Shown here in pieces: positions 42,347 to 47,912 of a stretch of 47,912 nt of DNA (position 1 is its first letter; the number at the start of each line of letters is the position of its first letter). The position numbers and the translations under genes were made by a program. Source of the stretch: Burkholderiales bacterium (GTDB lineage: Bacteria > Pseudomonadota > Gammaproteobacteria > Burkholderiales > Burkholderiaceae_D); NCBI GenBank assembly GCA_003136595.1, contig PLEY01000058.1, positions 1 through 47,912 on the forward strand, written 5' to 3'. The notes under the pieces were generated by a model. It worked only from the letters and a program-made list of their open reading frames with translations, was not told where the DNA came from and ran no database searches.

Positions 42347-43705
42347 ATGTCATTCTCAGATCTCGGCTTGGCCGAGGAACTCGTGCGTGCCGTTGCCGAA
42401 GCCGGCTACACCTCGCCCACACCGATACAGACCCAGGCCATTCCGGCGATCCTTGCCGGTGGCGATCTTCTGGCCGGCGCGCAGACGGGGACCGGCAAGA
42501 CGGCCGGCTTTGCTCTGCCGATTCTGCAGCGCCTCATGGCCGTCAGGCGTCCGGCCTCGCCCGCACCGCGCGCCCTGGTCCTGACCCCCACGCGCGAACT
42601 GGCGGCCCAGGTCGAAGAGAGCATCCGCATCTACGGCAAGTACGCCGGGCTGCGTTCAGTGGCCATCTTCGGGGGCGTGGGCATTCACCCGCAGATCGCC
42701 ACGCTCAAGCGCGGCGTGGATATTCTCGTCGCCACCCCAGGCCGGCTCCTGGACCATCAACAGCAACACACGGTCGATCTCTCGAAGATCGAGATCCTGG
42801 TCCTCGACGAGGCCGATCGGATGCTCGACATGGGCTTCATCAAGGACATCAAGCGCATCCTGTCGCTGTTACCCAAAGCGCGCCAGAATTTGCTGTTCTC
42901 GGCCACTTTCTCCGACGAGATCAGGGCCCTTGCCGACGGCCTTTTGAATCACCCTGCGATGATCCAGGTGGCGCGCCGCAATTCGACTGTCGAGATCATC
43001 GCGCAGAAGGTTCACCCGGTGGATCGGGATCGCAAGCGCGAACTGCTGACCGCGTTGATCCGTGCGAACGACTGGGTCCAGGTGCTGGTCTTCACGCGCA
43101 CCAAGCATGGCGCGAACCGGCTGGCCGAGCAACTGACCAAGGACGGCATCTCGGCGCTTGCCATCCACGGTAACAAGAGCCAGGGTGCGCGCACGCGTGC
43201 GCTGGCCGAATTCAAGGCGAACCAGCTGCAGGTGCTGGTGGCCACCGACATCGCAGCGCGTGGCATCGACATCGACCAGCTGCCGCACGTGGTCAACTTC
43301 GATCTGCCCAACGTCGCAGAAGACTACGTGCACCGCATCGGCCGTACCGGTCGTGCCGGCGCCACGGGTGAAGCGATCTCGCTCGTGTGCGTTGACGAGT
43401 TCGGGTTGTTGCGTGACATCGAGCGGGTCATCGGCCGTGTGCTCGAGCAGGACGTCATCCCCGGATTCGAGCCGGATCTGAGCATCCGCCCTGAACCGAT
43501 CCAGCGCAGCCGTGGCGCGCCGCCGCCCCGGTCCACGGGCCACGCGAAAAACGGCAATGCGCGCGCGCGCGAGCCGCGGGGTCAGGCGGTGGCCTCCGGT
43601 CAGCGTGGCACCGAGGCGCGCCGCAATGGCCCGCCGGCGCGCGGGCCGCGTACCGGGGCGAGTAGTGCCGAAGGCCGACGCGGCAGCGGCAATCGAGGCG
43701 GCTAG
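42347..43705 (+). CDS. rhlE: DEAD-box ATP-dependent RNA helicase RhlE
   Basis: A 452-residue RNA helicase that unwinds short RNA duplexes, in ribosome assembly and RNA decay. All motifs are present: the Q motif ([28 protein letters not shown]), [11 protein letters not shown] (I), PTRELAAQ (Ia), [11 protein letters not shown] (II), SATFSD (III), [21 protein letters not shown] (V) and [14 protein letters not shown] (VI). The C-terminal 70 residues are a basic, Arg-Gly-rich tail with RhlE-type low complexity. The ATG at 42347 gives the family start. The upstream terminator at 42263 suggests attenuation or a separate promoter close to the gene. Its stop shares CTAG with the convergent rarD. Confidence 0.96.
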   Translation: MSFSDLGLAEELVRAVAEAGYTSPTPIQTQAIPAILAGGDLLAGAQTGTGKTAGFALPILQRLMAVRRPASPAPRALVLTPTRELAAQVEESIRIYGKYAGLRSVAIFGGVGIHPQIATLKRGVDILVATPGRLLDHQQQHTVDLSKIEILVLDEADRMLDMGFIKDIKRILSLLPKARQNLLFSATFSDEIRALADGLLNHPAMIQVARRNSTVEIIAQKVHPVDRDRKRELLTALIRANDWVQVLVFTRTKHGANRLAEQLTKDGISALAIHGNKSQGARTRALAEFKANQLQVLVATDIAARGIDIDQLPHVVNFDLPNVAEDYVHRIGRTGRAGATGEAISLVCVDEFGLLRDIERVIGRVLEQDVIPGFEPDLSIRPEPIQRSRGAPPPRSTGHAKNGNARAREPRGQAVASGQRGTEARRNGPPARGPRTGASSAEGRRGSGNRGG

Positions 43706-44649
43706 GCGCGTCGGGGGTCGAGCGGCGATGAGCCGCCGGGCTCTGCGCTGCGCGCACCGAGGCCCCCTGGCGCACGGCGCCGCGACTGCCAGACCGCCTC
43801 CGCCGAGTAGGCGATGAGTGCGAGCCAGATGGCGCCGTAGCCGAGCGCGCGGTTGCGCGAGAACGGTTCGCCATAGAGCAACACGCCCACCAGGAGTTGT
43901 AGTGTGGGACAGATGTACTGCAGCAGTCCGAGCAGCGAGAACGGGATGCGGCGCGCGGCGGCGCCAAACATCAGCAAAGGAATCGCGGTGATCGGTCCGG
44001 CGGCCACCAGCAGCCAGCGCGTGCCGAGGCTCAGCTCGGAAAAGGCGTTCTCGTGGCGCACGCTAAGCCAGACCAGACAGCCCAGCGCGAAGGGCGCGAG
44101 CACGAGCGTCTCGAGGGTAAGCGCCTCGAGCGCCCCGAGCGGGGCGGTCTTGCGCAGGAGGCCGTAGAACGCGAAACTCACCGCCAGCGTCAGGCCGATC
44201 CATGGCGGATGGCCCGCCACCAGGGTCAGCCAGGCCACCCCCAGGACAGCCAGCAGGATCGCCAGCCACTGCAGGATGCGCAGCCGCTCGCGCAACACCA
44301 GAAATCCGAGCAGGACATTGACGAGCGGGTTGATGAAATAGCCAAGGCTTGCATCCACCACGTGTCCCGAATTGCAGGCCCAGATGTAGACAAACCAGTT
44401 GCAGGTGAGCATGAGCGCACTCGCCAGGAAGCGCGCGATGAGCCGCGGATCGCCGAGGGCCGGGCCGAGCCAGCCCCACTGGCGCCGCACCGATAGGACC
44501 AGGACAAGAAAGAGCAGGGACCAGACCACGCGGTGCAATAGGATCTGGCTCGCAGGCGTGGGCTCGAGCGCCCTGAAGTAGATCGGGAATACGCCCCATA
44601 AGACATAGCAAGCTATGGCATAGAGGCTGCCTTCCTTGGACGACTGCAT
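43702..44649 (-). CDS. rarD: EamA/RarD family transporter
   Basis: A 315-residue inner-membrane protein with ten predicted helices and two EamA repeats. [78 protein letters not shown] and [28 protein letters not shown] are the RarD signature segments. The exact substrate is unknown; RarD was named for chloramphenicol sensitivity in Pseudomonas. The ATG at 44649 ([11 protein letters not shown]) gives the standard N-terminus. It is convergent with rhlE and divergent from the glycosyltransferase at 44876, whose frame overlaps its upstream region. Confidence 0.93.
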   Translation of the reverse strand: MQSSKEGSLYAIACYVLWGVFPIYFRALEPTPASQILLHRVVWSLLFLVLVLSVRRQWGWLGPALGDPRLIARFLASALMLTCNWFVYIWACNSGHVVDASLGYFINPLVNVLLGFLVLRERLRILQWLAILLAVLGVAWLTLVAGHPPWIGLTLAVSFAFYGLLRKTAPLGALEALTLETLVLAPFALGCLVWLSVRHENAFSELSLGTRWLLVAAGPITAIPLLMFGAAARRIPFSLLGLLQYICPTLQLLVGVLLYGEPFSRNRALGYGAIWLALIAYSAEAVWQSRRRAPGGLGARSAEPGGSSPLDPRRA

Positions 44650-44810
44650 GAAGATGTTTTCCGTGACCCCGCGAAGCCGTATTGTCGCAGGGATCGTTGA
44701 CAAGGTCCGCGGCGGGAGTCATCCTCGCTCGGCTCAAGGCTTGGCGAGACGACCGTGCAAAAAGCCGGCGGCGCAATGTGCCCGCGCGCCACCAGGTCCT
44801 AACCAAGACT

Positions 44811-44850
44811 CTTCAGGCCCCTTCAGACCCCCTCAGGCCCCCTCAGGCCC
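44811..44850 (+). repeat. 10-bp tandem repeat, four copies
   Basis: Four copies in exact ten-base register: CTTCAGGCCC, CTTCAGACCC, CCTCAGGCCC, CCTCAGGCCC, with a decayed fifth start (CTTCAAAAGC). It ends 25 bases before the ATG of the O-GlcNAc-transferase-like gene, inside the open frame that runs upstream of that ATG. The unit is not a multiple of three. Confidence 0.9.
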
Positions 44851-44875
44851 CTTCAAAAGCCCCCAGCAAGCCTCA

Positions 44876-46726
44876 ATGAATCCTCCGCCTGTACGCCCAC
44901 GCCCGCCGACGGGAGCGCGCCCAGAGCGCTCCGCAGAGCGCTCCGCAGAGGATCTCTCCGAGGCGCAGAGCTGGCTGGACCTCGCCATCGAACACGAGCG
45001 GCAGGGTGACTTGTCAGCCGCCTTCGAGGCCGTTCTGAGCGCCGAGCGACTGGCGCCGGGGGCACTCCCGATCGTCATCATGAAGGCCAGTCTGGAGTTG
45101 GCCCAGGGACGCCCCGCGGATGCGCTCGAGACCGCCAGCCGCGGCAAGACCGGCAAGAACGATCCACTCGCAGGCGTCCTGCACGCACTATGCGGCCGCG
45201 CCCAGGATGATCTCGGCCGGCCCGAGCGCGCCTACGCGGAATACCGGCTCGCGAACCGGGACCTCGCCAATGACATCGCTTTCCAGGCGGATCGCAGCTA
45301 TCTCGCCGCCCGGCTGTGCGACTGGAAAACCTTTGCTGCGCTCTGGCCCAGGGTGCGCGAGGCCGCCACCCTCAGCGCGCCGCAGAAACCGGCCGCCATC
45401 AATCCCTTTCTGACCCTGTACTCCAGCGACGATCGCCGTCTTCAGAAACAGGTCGCCCAGAACTGGTCAGCGCAGTTCGACCAGGGGCTCGCGCGGCCTG
45501 CGCGGCGCAATCGGGGACGCCGCATCCGGATCGGCTATCTGTCCTCGGATCTGCGCAACCATCCGGTGGGTCTGCTGACTGTCGGACTGTTCGAGCAACA
45601 TGACAGACAGCGCTTCGAGGTGTTCGGTTACTCGACGGGTCCGAACGAGCGCAGCGCCGCGCGCACGCGAATCGAGGCGGCGTTTGAGCACTTCCTCGAT
45701 GCAGCGGCGCTCTCGGATGCGGCGCTCGCCCAGCGCATCCGCGGGGACCGCATTGACATCCTGATCGATTTGAATGGCCATACTGCACTGTCGCGCAGCG
45801 CCGTCGGCGCGTTTCGACCGGCGCCCGTACAGGTGGCTTATCTCGGTTATCCGGGAACCTCCGGTGCACCCTGGATCGACTACCTGCTGGCTGATGCGCA
45901 GGTCGCTCCCGAGGACTGTGCGGAAGATTTTTCGGAGGCCATCGCGCGCCTGCCCTACTCCTTCCAGATCAACGATGACCGCCGGGAGGTCGGATCCGCA
46001 CCCACTCGGGCCGCGCTTGGGCTGCCCGAGAGCGGCGTCGTGTTCTGCTGCTTCCACGCCGGCTTTAAAATCACCGCCCTGAGATTTGCCGCCTGGGTCA
46101 GGATCGCGCGCAGCGTTCCGGGGTCGGTGCTATGGTTGCTGTTGCGCGCGAAGGAGGGCCCACCGCGAGCGGTGCTCGAAGCCGCAGCGACGGCCCAGGG
46201 TCTCGATCCGAAGCGGTTGGTCTTCATCGACTCGGATCCCCTCGGCCGTTCCTACGCGGACTATCTCGCCCTCTTCACGGTGGCCGACCTGTTCCTGGAT
46301 GCCACCCCCTATGGCGCGCACGCGACCGCCGCCGAGGCGCTCTTTTCGGGCTGTCCCGTAGTGACCTCGAAGGGCCAGAGTTATGCCTCACGCGTTGGCG
46401 CCAGCGTACTTTCGGCCGCCGGTCTGCCCGAACTCATCGCAGACACCGACAGCGACTTCGAAAGCCTTGCGATCGCACTGGCCAACGACCCAGACCGGCG
46501 CGCCCGGCTGCGCGACCACCTCCAAGGGGCCGGGCGGCGCTCGCCGCTCTTCGACACGGCAGGCACGACGCGGGCCATCGAGCGGGCCTACGAGACCATG
46601 CTTGCGCAATGCGCAGGAAGGGGACCGGAATCCTTCACCGTGGCCGCGGACCCCGACACGACCCGGGTGCGCTCCTGGCGAGACCATCTGGGTGCATGGT
46701 CCACGCGCCTTTGGCGCGCGCGCTAG
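44876..46726 (+). CDS. TPR protein with O-GlcNAc-transferase-like (GT41) domain
   Basis: A 616-residue protein. An N-terminal part (about residues 18-190) looks like degenerate TPR helices (WLDLAIEHERQGDLSAAFEAVLSAERLAPG, LELAQGRPADALETASRG). The GT41 domain follows: RIRIGYLSSDLRNHPVGLLTVGLFEQHDR, with the conserved His; IDILIDLNGHTALSR; VQVAYLGYPGTSGAPWIDYLLAD; FCCFHAGFKITALRFAAW; and LFLDATPYGAHATAAEALFSGCPVVT. Bacterial members glycosylate proteins or are untested. In the usual GT41 the last motif reads NGHTT; here it is YGAHATAAE. The ATG at 44876 is the first ATG after the repeats but has no ribosome binding site; an upstream start would make the 10-base repeat coding. A duplicated 12-base unit at 44932-44955 encodes ERSAERSAE. 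Confidence 0.87.
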   Translation: MNPPPVRPRPPTGARPERSAERSAEDLSEAQSWLDLAIEHERQGDLSAAFEAVLSAERLAPGALPIVIMKASLELAQGRPADALETASRGKTGKNDPLAGVLHALCGRAQDDLGRPERAYAEYRLANRDLANDIAFQADRSYLAARLCDWKTFAALWPRVREAATLSAPQKPAAINPFLTLYSSDDRRLQKQVAQNWSAQFDQGLARPARRNRGRRIRIGYLSSDLRNHPVGLLTVGLFEQHDRQRFEVFGYSTGPNERSAARTRIEAAFEHFLDAAALSDAALAQRIRGDRIDILIDLNGHTALSRSAVGAFRPAPVQVAYLGYPGTSGAPWIDYLLADAQVAPEDCAEDFSEAIARLPYSFQINDDRREVGSAPTRAALGLPESGVVFCCFHAGFKITALRFAAWVRIARSVPGSVLWLLLRAKEGPPRAVLEAAATAQGLDPKRLVFIDSDPLGRSYADYLALFTVADLFLDATPYGAHATAAEALFSGCPVVTSKGQSYASRVGASVLSAAGLPELIADTDSDFESLAIALANDPDRRARLRDHLQGAGRRSPLFDTAGTTRAIERAYETMLAQCAGRGPESFTVAADPDTTRVRSWRDHLGAWSTRLWRAR

Positions 46727-46739
46727 CTGCAGGGCGTGC

Positions 46740-47873
46740 TCAGTGCCCGGGCGCCATGGGCTCGCCCCATACGATCTGCTGCGCGCCGTGCGACCAGGCA
46801 AGCCAGTCGCTGCAGCCGGGCAGCGCGCAGGTGCTCGTCTCCTGCGCCGCGATGCTCGTATAGACGGCACCCGAGCCGTCGGCGGCAGGGGCGCGCTGAC
46901 CCACCTTCGCAGCCAGCACCACCGTGTGCGTGCGATCCGGGAAATCGGGGGTCACTCCCTGCAACTGGACGGCAGCCCCGCCGCCCTCGAAGCTCTGGAC
47001 CAGTGCCGTGTTGCGCGTGAGCATGCGACCCAGCACCACGACGAGGCCGACCATCTTGCCTTCGTAGCGAAACGGATTGGCGTCGAGCTGCTCGCTCGTC
47101 ACCCACGCCGAGATGCCATTGCGCTGGGTGAAGGCATCGAACTGACGGCGCGCGGCCTGGACGCGCTCGGCAGCCGCCTGAGCGCGCTGCGCGGCGCGCG
47201 CCTCGTCGGCGGCACTGTTCGAGTAAGCGCTGATGGTCAGCGCAGGCCAATCGATGCGTGCACGCGCCACGGCGCTGGGCAACCGTCCCTGCGCGTTGGG
47301 CTCAAGCGGCACATCAAATGCCTCCATGAGGGGGGACCCGAGCGACGCTGCGCACTGCGCCCGATAGCGCGCCGCCGCCGCCTCCAGAACTCGCCTGACG
47401 ACGCCGTCGTCGGCCGCAGGCGTGCCCGCAGCAAGGGCCACGGCAACGCTGTGTGCCGGGCACAGCCGTAACGGGCCATCCTGGGCGCTCGAGGCAATCA
47501 CGGTGAGCGTACCCCCTTCGATTGCACCACTGCGCACCAGATACTCGTCGCCTGGCAGCGGGTCCACGTGGGTCGTGGCGGGAAGATCCCCGAGGAATAC
47601 GCCGTTATCGAAGTGGCCTTCCCACACGGATTTCGTCTTCAGGCTTGCGTAGCGGTAGAGCCATTCAAGCTTGCCCTGGCCCTGCGCCCGCCCTTCCCGG
47701 CAGCCCCCCGCGTAGCGCGCGATGAAGTCGTCCCGGGACAGCCCAGACGGGGCCCAGACTTTGCAGCCGCCCTCGGCGTCGACCCAGGAACTGCCCGTCG
47801 CGCCCAGCGCCTCACACGACAAAAAGCACAACCCGACAGCAACCAATAGCAAGAGCGGTGTGCGGCCCACCAT
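46740..47873 (-). CDS. Exported protein with a MORN-like motif, function unknown
   Basis: A 377-residue protein with a signal peptide of about 22 residues (MVGRTPLLLLVAVGLCFLSCEALGA). After it comes GCKVWAPSG, then a single MORN-like stretch GGCREGRAQGQGKLEWLYRYASLKTKSVWEGHFDNGVFLGDLP. The middle (EARAAQRAQAAAERVQAARRQFDAFTQ) is a charged helix, and the C-terminal part (YEGKMVGLVVVLGRMLTRNTALVQSF) resembles an OB-like beta domain. I cannot assign a function. The ATG at 47873 is chosen because GGAGGA precedes it by seven bases and it leads straight into the signal peptide; two further in-frame ATGs at 47897 and 47906 lie within that untranslated stretch. It ends 14 bases after the convergent GT41 gene. 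Confidence 0.68.
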   Translation of the reverse strand: MVGRTPLLLLVAVGLCFLSCEALGATGSSWVDAEGGCKVWAPSGLSRDDFIARYAGGCREGRAQGQGKLEWLYRYASLKTKSVWEGHFDNGVFLGDLPATTHVDPLPGDEYLVRSGAIEGGTLTVIASSAQDGPLRLCPAHSVAVALAAGTPAADDGVVRRVLEAAAARYRAQCAASLGSPLMEAFDVPLEPNAQGRLPSAVARARIDWPALTISAYSNSAADEARAAQRAQAAAERVQAARRQFDAFTQRNGISAWVTSEQLDANPFRYEGKMVGLVVVLGRMLTRNTALVQSFEGGGAAVQLQGVTPDFPDRTHTVVLAAKVGQRAPAADGSGAVYTSIAAQETSTCALPGCSDWLAWSHGAQQIVWGEPMAPGH

Positions 47874-47912
47874 CTGTGGATCCTCCTGTATTGACATCCT
47901 CCCCATGTCTAA

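Noticed and set aside
1-47912. Mobile elements, prophage or CRISPR
   Set aside because: No transposase, integrase, phage structural gene or regularly spaced repeat array is visible.

Overview
The window is a stretch of chromosome from a high-GC Gram-negative bacterium, most likely a proteobacterium and probably a betaproteobacterium or close gammaproteobacterial relative. The signs are a bacterial glutaminyl-tRNA synthetase (largely a beta/gamma trait), EttA, YaeQ, RhlE, LolA- and LpxL-type envelope proteins and a MipA/OmpV outer-membrane protein. Genes are tightly packed with many 1-4 base overlaps. I see no rRNA, tRNA, CRISPR array, insertion sequence, prophage or plasmid gene, so most of the window is ordinary core or accessory chromosome.

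Layout. 1-6474 holds glycerol and glycerol-phosphate genes (truncated glpK, ugpB-ugpQ without permease genes), a DUF1857 protein, a class III CoA-transferase, a GNAT acetyltransferase and a RutE-like nitroreductase. 6635-9036 has a YwrD-like gamma-glutamyltransferase and a DUF1223 protein.

9229-24493 is the notable region: an aryl-polyene / xanthomonadin-like biosynthetic cluster. A forward run carries an acyl carrier protein, a COG4648 membrane protein, an AMP ligase, two hotdog dehydratases, an LpxL-type acyltransferase, a LolA-like protein, an MMPL exporter, an alpha/beta hydrolase, a membrane-anchored NodB-type deacetylase, a ketosynthase plus chain-length factor, and a ketoreductase that appears to start at CTG. 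A converging run carries a flavin-dependent halogenase-like enzyme, a MipA/OmpV protein, a PlsC-type acyltransferase and a family 2 glycosyltransferase. The inferred logic is: load an aromatic starter, extend it iteratively on the ACP to a conjugated polyene, possibly halogenate the ring, esterify it to a lipid or glycolipid, and move it to the outer membrane. No starter-forming enzyme, second ketosynthase or hotdog thioesterase lies in the window.

24710-47873 is mostly housekeeping: an HSL-type esterase, an iron-sulfur photolyase (PhrB type) beside a 3-methyladenine glycosylase, oligopeptidase A, a nucleotide-sugar-epimerase-like reductase, an APC permease, an aldo/keto reductase, glnS with an unusual internal insertion, aminopeptidase P, ettA, a branched-chain amino-acid-type binding protein, yaeQ, a candidate small RNA or leader with a terminator before rhlE, rarD, an O-GlcNAc-transferase-like TPR protein and a MORN-like exported protein. 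Four convergent gene pairs interlock their stop codons in one CTAG or CTAA tetranucleotide.
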